Shown here: piece after piece, positions 1 through 8,380 of the stretch
Layout of the letters: the number at the start of each line of letters is the position of its first letter
Position numbering within the stretch: the stretch's first letter is position 1
From: a virus
Virus record (IMG/VR): IMGVR_UViG_3300033182_000980
Span: 248,001 to 312,000 of that record
Length of the DNA: 64,000 nucleotides
Strand: one strand, 5' to 3'
The notes under the pieces: generated by a model
Database searches by the model: none
What the model saw: the letters and a program-made list of their open reading frames with translations, nothing else
Told to the model about the DNA's origin: nothing
Translations under genes and position numbers: made by a program

Positions 1-1406
1 GGTGCTTCGGAAACAGAGATTGTTCCTGCTTGGAGAGTCCTAAAACGCACACCTCCACCAGAGATGATCTGTCCAATAGGTACGATGAGGTCAAAAGTAG
101 GTAAAGACCTTGAATAGAAAGTTGCTTCCCCTCTAGCTACTTGTCCAGATAGTCTGACGATCCCTAGATTAGAAGCCAAGCGATCAAAACAGATGTCGAT
201 AAGGTTTTGTACCTGTGTGTCTGTATCGAGGAAATAAGCCTCTTTTAAGAGCTGTTTATAGCTAGAGTTCGATACATAGATGGACTCACCCAATCCTGTG
301 GGGTCGTCTATATCGTTGAGGGAGACAAAGTTAGTCGCCTTGTAGCAGAAATCTAAGAGGACTCTGATGCGAGATACTTCGGAGACAACAGGATCAATGA
401 ATAAGTCTCTTATAGCTGAACCAGCTTGAACACTCGCTGTGGGGTCAGCATCGTAGATTGCCGAGATCATGCTCTCTGTAAGCTGTGAGTCAGTCACATT
501 AGGTAATGTCGTGTTGATGAGCTGTAGGTTGATAGGTGCTGACCCGACCTCAACACTAAAAGCAGACTCTACGGATTGGTTGTCTACAACCTTGACCGCT
601 GTGATGACATAATAAAGAGGAGTGTTCACATTGAGTGAAGCAAACTCGCCTATCTCGATTGTGTTCGCAGAGTTAGGGTTGGTTCGATTGTGTTTGAAAG
701 ATACCTTTGTCTCCAACTCGATTGCGGATACATTTGTTGCGACTCTTAATCGACCCACGCTCTCTGCGATCTCCTGTGTTCCCACATCACTCTCGGTGGT
801 GTTCTGTAGGGCTTTTATAGTGAGAACATTCGGATCTTCTCCAATGGCTTCAATGTCGCTAGATAAATCTACTATTGAGGAGACTTTTTCTGACTTAAAG
901 CCATAGGTGATAGGGTCGATTGGGATCTTGTTGATCTGTTGATAACCATTTCCACCACCACCACTTACAGTTGAAGCGTACACATTATAAGAGCTGATCT
1001 CGGAGTCGGTATGTACCCAACTAAGAACGACATTATCATCAGCTCTCTCGGCTTTTATGTTGATGGGTGGTTGAGGTTTAGCCGTATTTGAGTCTAGGCT
1101 AGAGATAACAATCAGCGTTAAAGATGTTGTATTTATTCCGTCTGTTGCCGAGATAAGGAAGCTGTTAGCTCCTTGATTTAAGTCGATCCCCTCGGATGTA
1201 TTTGGAAATACCCATGATCCATCAGCGATTGTGATGTCTGCATCTACACCCACGGATGTAAATGTCTCGTCTAAGAATGACACTGTGATTTGGTCATACC
1301 CTTCAACAAGACCATGAATGAATACTTCTTCTTTGTCGGTTGAATAACTAGTTGATGTTGAGGAGCTGACTCCATCTGGCTTTACGATTTTTAAGCTATA
1401 ACTCAT
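1..1406 (-). CDS. Baseplate wedge protein, baseplate J-like, with FN3-like N-terminal part (partial, runs off left edge)
   Basis: The frame stays open from ATG 1406-1404 to base 1, about 468 codons. The N-terminal ~85 residues are beta-rich and Ig-like. An FN3-like segment follows, starting near PQPPINIKAERADDNVVLSW. The later part contains SAIRDLFIDPVVSEVSRIRV, which resembles the N-terminal signature of the baseplate J / T4 gp6 family, where the protein forms the baseplate wedge ring. The start forms an ATGA overlap with the stop of the upstream gp25-like gene, so the two are translationally coupled; gp25 and J/gp6 genes are adjacent in many contractile phages. The C-terminus is missing from the window. 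The family call rests on pattern recognition by eye. Confidence 0.8.
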   Translation of the reverse strand, partial: MSYSLKIVKPDGVSSSTSTSYSTDKEEVFIHGLVEGYDQITVSFLDETFTSVGVDADITIADGSWVFPNTSEGIDLNQGANSFLISATDGINTTSLTLIVISSLDSNTAKPQPPINIKAERADDNVVLSWVHTDSEISSYNVYASTVSGGGGNGYQQINKIPIDPITYGFKSEKVSSIVDLSSDIEAIGEDPNVLTIKALQNTTESDVGTQEIAESVGRLRVATNVSAIELETKVSFKHNRTNPNSANTIEIGEFASLNVNTPLYYVITAVKVVDNQSVESAFSVEVGSAPINLQLINTTLPNVTDSQLTESMISAIYDADPTASVQAGSAIRDLFIDPVVSEVSRIRVLLDFCYKATNFVSLNDIDDPTGLGESIYVSNSSYKQLLKEAYFLDTDTQVQNLIDICFDRLASNLGIVRLSGQVARGEATFYSRSLPTFDLIVPIGQIISGGGVRFRTLQAGTISVSEA

Positions 1407-2443
1407 GTCAAACTCCCATCTAATGAAATGCTACCTGGTACTTCAAAAACTATATTTACGCTCACTTGGCGATTAGCACCACTACGAACGACCACATTAC
1501 ACAATAATGCGGTCGCATTGCCATTGAGTGCTGAAACTTCCACAGATTGAACGCTCACTAATCTTTCTTCTTGGCTGAGGTATTGTACCCTCTTGAGGTC
1601 TTGTTGCATCTTTTGCAACTTATCTAGTGCTTGTTGGACGCTCATTCTTAATGCGACCCCTACCGAAGCATTGTTCTTTTGACCGATGAGTCGGTTAGCG
1701 TTTGAACCGTACCAAGGGTGATATGGGTTAGACCCGATCTCTGTTAGTAGGGTCTTAGCTATATTCTGATAGAGCAGGTCTGTGTCTTGTACCTTTTGAA
1801 GATCTCCGTCAGTACCGAACCTAAAGTCGTTCTCTACCCCTGTGCCACCACATCGTCTACAGTATATCTTTTCAGTCGTGTAAGAGATTTCTAGCAAGCC
1901 CTCTGGTTCTAGTTTGCTCTTGAACTGTATATCGTTTCCGTTGAGCCGTGAAACCAACCCCCAAGCAGGAGTGGTCTTTTTAGTCTTAACGACTTGCTTT
2001 TGCTTAGTGAACCCTAGTGCTTTTAAGAGGCTTCCTGTGAGGGTGAACCCAATACCAAGTTTTCGATCAGAGAACCTCAACGCTTTTGATGTAGTCTCTT
2101 CAACGCTGATCGCTCCGATTTGGCTTTGTATTTCGGAGATGAGGCTCTGTGTGTTGTATATCTTTGTGGGTAAAGTGATTGTGTTCGAGTACCCCTCTGT
2201 GGTGGTGATTGTAAGCACATTAGATGTGCTTCTCACTCTAAAGGGAGACACATTAGGAGTGGTGATAGTAGCCTCTCGGTTATTGCCTTGAGGTTCGAGT
2301 ACGACACCATCTCGTTTAATCACTACAAGACCAGCACCATTGATCGGTGATGCTGGTATAATGTAGATACCATTTTGTAGCCCGACCCTCTCATAGCGAA
2401 TATAATGAGGGCAAGCATAAGAAATCTGTAGATCTTCGCTCAT
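1403..2443 (-). CDS. Baseplate wedge protein with gp25/GPW-like C-terminal domain
   Basis: 346 aa. The last ~140 residues contain LLTEIGSNPYHPWYGSNANR followed by a helical stretch, which matches the GPW/gp25 lysozyme-like fold family used in baseplate wedges of contractile tails. The N-terminal ~190 residues are an added beta-rich region. A CRRCGG pair near residue 195 may be half of a metal site. The SD (GGTGA) lies inside a long leader hairpin at 2446-2489, directly downstream of a late-type promoter. The stop overlaps the next baseplate gene by ATGA. The baseplate role is well supported by order and motif; the function of the N-terminal extension is unknown. Confidence 0.75.
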   Translation of the reverse strand: MSEDLQISYACPHYIRYERVGLQNGIYIIPASPINGAGLVVIKRDGVVLEPQGNNREATITTPNVSPFRVRSTSNVLTITTTEGYSNTITLPTKIYNTQSLISEIQSQIGAISVEETTSKALRFSDRKLGIGFTLTGSLLKALGFTKQKQVVKTKKTTPAWGLVSRLNGNDIQFKSKLEPEGLLEISYTTEKIYCRRCGGTGVENDFRFGTDGDLQKVQDTDLLYQNIAKTLLTEIGSNPYHPWYGSNANRLIGQKNNASVGVALRMSVQQALDKLQKMQQDLKRVQYLSQEERLVSVQSVEVSALNGNATALLCNVVVRSGANRQVSVNIVFEVPGSISLDGSLT

Positions 2444-2445
2444 GT

Positions 2446-2506
2446 TATCACCAGTAGTCTAGTGGGTTAATACTAGACTACCGATGATAAATAAACTAAC
2501 GATTAA
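2446..2506 (-). promoter_or_regulatory. Late-type promoter plus SD-sequestering leader hairpin for the gp25-like gene
   Basis: On the minus strand the motif TTAATCGTTAGTTTATT occupies 2506-2490. It is followed at once by an 18-bp stem (arms 2489-2472 and 2463-2446, two or three G-U pairs) with an 8-nt loop. The inner ten base pairs, GTAGTCTAGT/ACTAGACTAC, are perfect. The 3' arm includes the SD GGTGA of the gene starting at 2443. Confidence 0.65.
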
Positions 2507-4887
2507 CCTAAGTGAACAAATGCCTCATACAGCTCGGTTCCTGGTTCGATACCGAACTCTTGGAATACCTTTGTGACTGCGTTTCTCGCGGTGAGTTTCT
2601 TCTTTATAAAGAACTCTTCTCTTGCTTTTAGAGCCGACTGAACTTCATTCGCCCAGTTTGGTAAGATAAACTGATCGTAAGCCTCGCTCTTAACCTCGTT
2701 TAACTCTTTTGTAGGAATAGGACCGACAAGGTATCGGACACGATTATCACAGTCAGCATTACCTAGACCCTTTGGTAAGTTAGCCCCTTCGGTCAGACCA
2801 ATGTCGAGGTAGAAACGATAGCGAACAAGCTCACTAGCGATGCCACTATAGAAGCCTTTAAGTTTACCGCCACTGTTTGTGACAGTTTTATGTGCTTGAC
2901 CTGCTTTCGCAGGTACCGATTTGTAGCTTGGGTTATTGGCAATAGTAATGATGTTATTCAAAAAGTCAGACATCTTATAATCTAAACCTTTTGGTCTATA
3001 CGGAGCGATAAGATCTTCGAGGCTTTTCGTGATCTTTGCAACCTCAGCGTCAGAAGCCACCATAAGTGCGTTTACTAAACCTTTGTAAACAGAATTAGTG
3101 ACTTTGAAGAAACTTAATTTTCCTACTTCAATCTTGTGAGACTTCCCACCTGCTTTTACAGTTGTAAATCCACCGTTTAAGACGAGGGCTAACTCAAGAT
3201 ACCAACCTAGAGTTCCTTTATTGCCACCAATAAACTTTTTGACCAGAGCTTGATCCATACAGTTATCAGCAAACTCTTTGATAGCTATTATCTTTGCTTT
3301 GTCAGCAAAGACAGCAGAGTTAAAGATGTGCTTTAATCCAAGAGGCAAAAGAGGCTCTTGATGTTCTTCGATAGTGTCTTGGATCGCTCTCAAGGCTTTA
3401 GGGTCGGACTCTCTAAGAGCTAAAGACCATTCTGTATCATCGAGATACAGGTTAGCATCAAGCATCCAACTGAAACCGTCATCGGTGAACATCTTTGACA
3501 GCTTTTTCATGTGCTCTAGCGTTAGATTAACTTTAGCTAGTTCAGCGATCACTTCTCCAATTTTACCTTCTGGTAAGCTCAGACCACTTACAGCGACATT
3601 TGCCATCTGGTTGGCTTGACCCTCGATCATCTGGACAGCTTCTTCGGCCTCCACAGAGACTTCGATGTTATCAATCATCCAACCGTCATTAACAAGGTCA
3701 TACTCTGCATCGAGGCGATCAAGCTCATCGAGTTCACCCGAATGGTAGCTTCGGATAAGCTCTTCAAGCTCATCTGTGATAGGATTTCCTGTCATCTCAA
3801 GGAGTTTTCTAGCGAGAGTATTTGATTCGACACTATCATATACACCAGCAAAGAAATCTGGCTTCAAGGTGTCAGAGATCAGAGCATCATCATTACTAAT
3901 GTGGTCGGACAACAAAAGCATCTCTAGCCCTGTGAGCCACTTTAATGGTTCGTTATCCAAACTCCCGTCAGTTAAAAGACCCTCAATCTTATCAAGATCT
4001 TCTTCGCTAAGACCTTTTTCTTCTATGTATTTCTCGGTGTTGGCTTTACCGAGGTTATTCTCAATATGACCCTCGGCGGATAACTGATCGAGTCTGCTAT
4101 ATTCCTCGCCTTCAGAAGATTGACCTTCTGTTGACTCTTGTCTCAGTTTTACCCCTTTTGCGATCTCATCCATTCCTAGCTCTCTTCTTTCTTGAAGAGT
4201 TAGGTAGCGACCTTTAGATGCCATTGCACTGAATACACCTTTACGAATAGCCCCCATAACTCTCTCAGCGATAGAGCTTCCCCCTCCTACATTTTCAGTA
4301 ATTCTTTTCCAAGGGGTGACATCTGTATCTCTTACAGCATTGTCTCTTTTACCAGTCACAGCCCACATAGTGGCCCTCTGCCAAAGGTCTTCAAGGATGT
4401 CGTTACTTAGTCTCGTATACTCTCGGTTGTTATTAACAAAAGCACCATAGGTACTGTTGATGCTTTTAGTGAGAGCAGGTTTGATTTGCTCATAGAGACT
4501 GTTCAAGAAGTTTGCGTATCTTGCAACGCTTGCTTGTCGCCTTCTTCTTCTCATTCGATTCGCAAAGCTACCAACTCCACTAAGTTGGTTTAGGATCTTT
4601 GTCCCATACTCTGTGGGGGAGTCAGCACCAACATCTGGGATAGTCATTCCCTGTAGTGCTGGATCACCTGTCATCTGAGAAAGAGCGGCACTTGCCCAAT
4701 AGAAGAAGATCTTCTTAAGATCAGTGTCACTTTGTAGGTACAACCTCAGATCAGCTTGTTTTTTCATACCCGCTGATTTGATGTACTGCTCAAGCTCTCT
4801 TACAAGCTCTTGAGCAACTTTGGTCTTGGTGTGGAGGCCAGATTTCTTGATCTGATCCAGCATCTGGTTCGCCTGTTTTATGTTCAT
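2503..4887 (-). CDS. Unknown 794-aa late protein
   Basis: I recognise no family. The protein is largely helical and acidic. An Arg-rich patch, RMRRRRRQASVARYANFL, lies near residues 110-127; its ASVARYA part weakly resembles the RVASRYM peptide on other late proteins here. A long Glu/Asp-rich segment spans about residues 250-420. It starts after a GAGAGA SD and is preceded by a late-type promoter motif at 4933-4949. Position next to baseplate genes and a late promoter suggest a structural or virion-associated protein, but this is inference only. Confidence 0.6.
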   Translation of the reverse strand: MNIKQANQMLDQIKKSGLHTKTKVAQELVRELEQYIKSAGMKKQADLRLYLQSDTDLKKIFFYWASAALSQMTGDPALQGMTIPDVGADSPTEYGTKILNQLSGVGSFANRMRRRRRQASVARYANFLNSLYEQIKPALTKSINSTYGAFVNNNREYTRLSNDILEDLWQRATMWAVTGKRDNAVRDTDVTPWKRITENVGGGSSIAERVMGAIRKGVFSAMASKGRYLTLQERRELGMDEIAKGVKLRQESTEGQSSEGEEYSRLDQLSAEGHIENNLGKANTEKYIEEKGLSEEDLDKIEGLLTDGSLDNEPLKWLTGLEMLLLSDHISNDDALISDTLKPDFFAGVYDSVESNTLARKLLEMTGNPITDELEELIRSYHSGELDELDRLDAEYDLVNDGWMIDNIEVSVEAEEAVQMIEGQANQMANVAVSGLSLPEGKIGEVIAELAKVNLTLEHMKKLSKMFTDDGFSWMLDANLYLDDTEWSLALRESDPKALRAIQDTIEEHQEPLLPLGLKHIFNSAVFADKAKIIAIKEFADNCMDQALVKKFIGGNKGTLGWYLELALVLNGGFTTVKAGGKSHKIEVGKLSFFKVTNSVYKGLVNALMVASDAEVAKITKSLEDLIAPYRPKGLDYKMSDFLNNIITIANNPSYKSVPAKAGQAHKTVTNSGGKLKGFYSGIASELVRYRFYLDIGLTEGANLPKGLGNADCDNRVRYLVGPIPTKELNEVKSEAYDQFILPNWANEVQSALKAREEFFIKKKLTARNAVTKVFQEFGIEPGTELYEAFVHLG

Positions 4888-4932
4888 ATCTCTCTCGCTT
4901 TCCGATAGACAAGTTTTACAGAAGATACCAAG

Positions 4933-4949
4933 TATAAACGATCTACAAA
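4933..4949 (-). promoter_or_regulatory. Late-type promoter motif upstream of the 794-aa gene
   Basis: The minus strand reads TTTGTAGATCGTTTATA, which fits TTNRTAG-N4-TTTATA. Downstream, TATCTT (within 4927-4920) can pair weakly with GAGATA at the SD (six pairs, one G-U), so the leader hairpin seen elsewhere is only marginal here. A weaker copy of the CCCCTTAT motif lies at 4963-4976 on the same strand. Confidence 0.5.
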
Positions 4950-5064
4950 TCGTATAAAAGAGGGATAAAGGGGTTGCTCCATTGGTCTATGTGTGATAAG
5001 GTGGGGTCTGACTTGGATAGATGTCCAATAAGTCAGCCTTTAACCCGATCAATCGGAGACACAA

Positions 5065-5934
5065 ATGAATAGAATAATCAAGGGTTTACCATACCCTATT
5101 AGGAGTGGTGCGAATATCCACTTCGACATGATGTTTGAGGTGTCGGCAGACGACCACTTCAATATGATCTTCTCATGTACACAACCCAAAGAGGCAAAGC
5201 CTGCTGTGGTGCGTAATGAGACTGAAACTTGGCTCTATGACTCACGATGTGAAAACTATGAGCGTGTGCTTGAGATGGTTCAGAGAAGAACCCCATATAA
5301 CAAGCGTTTCACGCTACCCGAAGATCAGATCGTAAGCTACTTCCACAGCTTCCTCACCGAACACTTCATCGAGAAAAATCAGCTCAAGAAGGAGCTTGAT
5401 AAAGGCAAGTCTGTGAAGCCATCGGTGGTGTATGAGTGGTTCTTGCAGTATGTGGTGCGTGAAAAGTACCAAGAGGGCCAAGACGCTCTACAACGCACTC
5501 GTGGTGCGAGGACTCAATCAGAGGTGACAAAGATCAAGGCATACGAGACAAAGCAGACTAAGAATGCGTATACTCCAGTCCACCATATCAAGAACCTTGA
5601 GTCAGAGGGGTGGCAAGTCGCTCAAGTCGTATCTAAGATGGACGCAGAGACTGGACAACAAGTAGGAGAACCCGACTACTATATCAATGAAGATGCGTAT
5701 AGTAGCCTTGAAGAGCGTTCGGAAAATGCGTACATGAAAGAGCTGTTGCTTGATCGCTTCGGTCAAGACAAGCTGAATATGTACTACTCGCTGTGGCTTG
5801 AGCTTCGCTATGCCGAGTATGAGAGCAAGAAGAAATGGGCTTCGGCTCGTAAGGTATCTTACAAGGTCTTGTCCTCTCAGATCGAGCAAGTACAAGATGT
5901 CTTTAGGGATAACCTTGAAGCCTTTGGCTACTGA
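5065..5934 (+). CDS. Unknown 289-aa protein, possible regulatory factor
   Basis: This is the only rightward gene among leftward late genes. It has its own upstream region (4888-5064) and an SD GGAG seven bases before the ATG. The protein is soluble, helical and charged. The stretch EGQDALQRTRGARTQSE near residues 138-154 looks like a conserved basic motif. The C-terminus is a helical region rich in Tyr and Lys. I cannot assign a family. Isolation and orientation would suit a regulator, for example a divergent phage transcription factor, but no sigma region can be aligned by eye. The stop overlaps the convergent gene's stop by a few bases. Confidence 0.6.
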   Translation: MNRIIKGLPYPIRSGANIHFDMMFEVSADDHFNMIFSCTQPKEAKPAVVRNETETWLYDSRCENYERVLEMVQRRTPYNKRFTLPEDQIVSYFHSFLTEHFIEKNQLKKELDKGKSVKPSVVYEWFLQYVVREKYQEGQDALQRTRGARTQSEVTKIKAYETKQTKNAYTPVHHIKNLESEGWQVAQVVSKMDAETGQQVGEPDYYINEDAYSSLEERSENAYMKELLLDRFGQDKLNMYYSLWLELRYAEYESKKKWASARKVSYKVLSSQIEQVQDVFRDNLEAFGY

Positions 5935-6689
5935 TACCTAACTCGCCCATAGACCTCTTGGAGTGTACGCTTGTCGGCACTCTCCTTTGGCTCAAAAGGT
6001 CTACCCCTCTCAAGCTCAAACTCTTTGACTAATCTGACAAGGTAGTCATCGGGATCTCTATGTAATCTTATCGTCCTACTATGTCTCGCCAAAGTCATGT
6101 AGAAATCGACCTCTAAACCGAGTCGGTATGCTTTAAGCATGGGTATGAGTTGATCTATCACAGAAGCTTCTCGAATAGCTTTCTTGAGGTCTGCTTTAGG
6201 TAGGGTATGGCCATACCTCAAAGCGAATAGGATGTTGCGTAAAACAGCTCTAGGTCGATCATCAGAGGTCATGCCTACACTAAAAGAACAGGCACTACGC
6301 TTTGCTTCATTGGTGAAATATAACCCTTCTTGACCAAGAAGGACTTGGTTGAGGGTGTTGTCTCTACTCTTAAAGTATTCTTCTACGCTCCAATGCCTTT
6401 CGACATCACCTAGCTTGTGTAGTCGATCAAACTCGTCATATTGCTCATCATTAAAGATGACTTCTTCCTCCCCATATCCGTCATCCCATTCGACATCATC
6501 CCCAAAGACTACAAAGTCAAAGTCCATATTTGGCTTTGTTGCTCGTGCGACATATTCTGGTGTGAAATGGTTAATCAAAGCATCTCTAGCCACTCCACCC
6601 TTGAAGTAGGAATAGGGCTTGAGCGTCTTTAATATACTCATCACTTTAGAGTCTAGTCCGAGCCTCTTTAGTGGGACAAATTGGATCAT
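5928..6689 (-). CDS. Nucleotidyltransferase-like protein (tRNA CCA-adding / poly(A) polymerase head fold)
   Basis: 253 aa. YFKGGVARDAL near residues 28-38 is the GG-x-x-RD signature of class II nucleotidyltransferases, and DFDFVVFGD near residues 56-64 supplies the catalytic D-x-D. An RAVLRNILFALRYG stretch near residue 147 resembles the RP-R-RAVRFA region of the neck. It is shorter than cellular CCA-adding enzymes (about 400 aa) and lacks most of the body and tail. It overlaps the upstream nuclease gene by ATGA. Its substrate may be tRNA or another RNA; none can be read from the sequence. It is a separate, more divergent relative of the fused pair at 9901-12660. Confidence 0.7.
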   Translation of the reverse strand: MIQFVPLKRLGLDSKVMSILKTLKPYSYFKGGVARDALINHFTPEYVARATKPNMDFDFVVFGDDVEWDDGYGEEEVIFNDEQYDEFDRLHKLGDVERHWSVEEYFKSRDNTLNQVLLGQEGLYFTNEAKRSACSFSVGMTSDDRPRAVLRNILFALRYGHTLPKADLKKAIREASVIDQLIPMLKAYRLGLEVDFYMTLARHSRTIRLHRDPDDYLVRLVKEFELERGRPFEPKESADKRTLQEVYGRVRYQ

Positions 6690-7057
6690 CGTTTTCCACC
6701 ATCATAAGCGACAGCATGACCCATTCGGATCATCTCATCATTAAGAGACTCCCCTAGTTCTTCCATGCCCTCCTCATAGAGCCATATGACACCAAGCCAA
6801 CGACCAAACTTGCCCTTCTTAACTGTGTTGATGACGATGGTCTTACCCTCGATACGAGACTTGAGGTAGTCCTTAGCGGCGTAGCCTCTAGCTTTCTCTT
6901 CAAGGTCTTTGGTTCGTATCTCTGGTGTGTTGATCCCCACCATACGAACCTTGACTCTCGCAAAGTGCTTCATGCCTTGGTCGATCATAACTGTAATGGT
7001 ATCTCCGTCATATACGGATAAGACTTCTGCTTTGTAGTGATATAAATTAAGACTCAT
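6686..7057 (-). CDS. Staphylococcal nuclease-like (SNase) domain nuclease
   Basis: 123 aa, a single SNase domain. It opens with VLSVYDGDTITVMID, the usual calcium-site start of the family. RVKVRMVGINTPEIR carries the first catalytic Arg and the INTPE motif. The region GKFGRWLGVIW matches the second catalytic Arg region. No signal peptide is present, so it probably acts in the cytoplasm or in the virion. It lies between a fibre-like gene and a nucleotidyltransferase gene in one leftward operon. Likely role: nucleic acid degradation or processing during infection. Confidence 0.85.
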   Translation of the reverse strand: MSLNLYHYKAEVLSVYDGDTITVMIDQGMKHFARVKVRMVGINTPEIRTKDLEEKARGYAAKDYLKSRIEGKTIVINTVKKGKFGRWLGVIWLYEEGMEELGESLNDEMIRMGHAVAYDGGKR

Positions 7058-7063
7058 ATTTCA

Positions 7064-8362
7064 TTACCCTTTGATGCTGTATGTAATACCAATGTCGGTA
7101 GCATTTCCGTTGTTTGTGATGTCGAGTGAGACTGTGAACTGATTGTTGTTTCCGTCAATCTCTGAAACCCAGGGTGTCTTAGTGACAGTAAACTGACCGC
7201 CAACACCCCCTACAAACATAAGACTTACAACGATTGAGCTACCACCATTAACAAGACCTGCAACGGGTACTGTCACTGTCACAGATGTTAGATTTTGAGC
7301 GTTAGCGACATTGACGATTTCTTTACCTTGATAGAAGTCGGGGGCGAAGTCAGAGCCTGTACTCTTAACAGCACCACCTACCATGTGGAGAACACCATTC
7401 CCTAAGTGGTCAATGATAAGCTCACCCTCTGTTGCACCATTAGCACCCCCCCCAACAACAAGCTCAATGCTACCACCTGCGTTGCCATTACCATCACCTC
7501 GACCTGCATTTAAGTAAATGCCACCACCATCCGAGTCAGAGTCCGAGCCACCTGCGTTCAAGTAAAACTCGCCCCCAGTATCTCCATGTCCTGTTCCAAG
7601 ATCAACATTAAAGTCACCTCCACTCCCACCAAAGTCTCCACCATTTCCTGTGTTAAAGTGTACAGACCCACCTTTTGTACCCTCATTCTCTTGAGCGTTA
7701 GAAACATAGCCTTTGCCTGTGTAGACTCTAAACTCACCTCCACTTGCATAGTCAGTTTCGGGATCTCCATCATTCTGAAAGCCCTCTAACTTATAGCCCT
7801 CTGCGGTATTGATGTAGATGTCAGCGTCATCTGCGTCTGGACCTCCGTCATTAGGTCCATTACCCTCAAAAACTTGATCTGTGGGTGCGTGGCAGACGAT
7901 TCTTAGACCAGATACGCTACTGTCATAGAACATATCCACATAGCCATTATTCACACCCTCTTTCCCACTTATACGGAATCCTTGGTCATTTTCATCTCCA
8001 TCAAGGTCTACTCCATCATGTTGATCCCTACTCCAAAGACTTGTACCCTCAACCGAGTTTACAGCACCCTTAAGAGTAGCCGTTAGGTGTCCACTTGCAA
8101 TGAGCTTAGAGATAGCACCAGCGTTGTAAGATTTCTCTACAAGATCAGTCATCTCAAGAGTAACTGTATTCTCACCACCTACTCTATAAGTGAGCTGTGT
8201 GGGTTGTGCTTGAGATCGTGTATTCTGAGAGTTATCAAGATCACTAGCAACATCTGTGAAATAGACTGTGAAGCCATCTGTTGCTTGTAGGTTCGTTTGG
8301 GTTCTTGGGTCAAGTGGTCCAAGACCTGTATGAGTTAGAATTAATTTAGAAATAGTAGCCAT
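7064..8362 (-). CDS. Glycine-rich tail fibre / adhesin-like protein
   Basis: 432 aa. The N-terminal ~70 residues (LTHTGLGPLDPRT...) are clearly homologous to the next gene upstream. Residues ~170-310 are rich in Gly and Asp with repeated GG-x-F/I-x units such as GGEFYLNAGGSDSDSDGG. The C-terminal ~100 residues form a beta-rich domain also shared with the neighbour. Glycine-rich repeats between conserved ends resemble polyglycine-type phage adhesins and fibre tips; this is a structural analogy, not a proven homology. It follows the upstream gene by 18 bases with SD AGGAG and has no promoter of its own, so it is co-transcribed. Confidence 0.6.
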   Translation of the reverse strand: MATISKLILTHTGLGPLDPRTQTNLQATDGFTVYFTDVASDLDNSQNTRSQAQPTQLTYRVGGENTVTLEMTDLVEKSYNAGAISKLIASGHLTATLKGAVNSVEGTSLWSRDQHDGVDLDGDENDQGFRISGKEGVNNGYVDMFYDSSVSGLRIVCHAPTDQVFEGNGPNDGGPDADDADIYINTAEGYKLEGFQNDGDPETDYASGGEFRVYTGKGYVSNAQENEGTKGGSVHFNTGNGGDFGGSGGDFNVDLGTGHGDTGGEFYLNAGGSDSDSDGGGIYLNAGRGDGNGNAGGSIELVVGGGANGATEGELIIDHLGNGVLHMVGGAVKSTGSDFAPDFYQGKEIVNVANAQNLTSVTVTVPVAGLVNGGSSIVVSLMFVGGVGGQFTVTKTPWVSEIDGNNNQFTVSLDITNNGNATDIGITYSIKG

Positions 8363-8380
8363 AGTTTATCTCCTAGTAGA

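Noticed and set aside
622-906. Rightward open frame of 94 codons at the left end
   Set aside because: It lies opposite a continuous leftward baseplate J-like frame that has clear family motifs; no SD. It is a shadow.
4888-5064. Replication origin in the divergent spacer with the inverted repeat TATAAACGAT/ATCGTATA
   Set aside because: One imperfect repeat only, explained partly by the late-promoter motif; no iterons or AT-rich unwinding block stands out.
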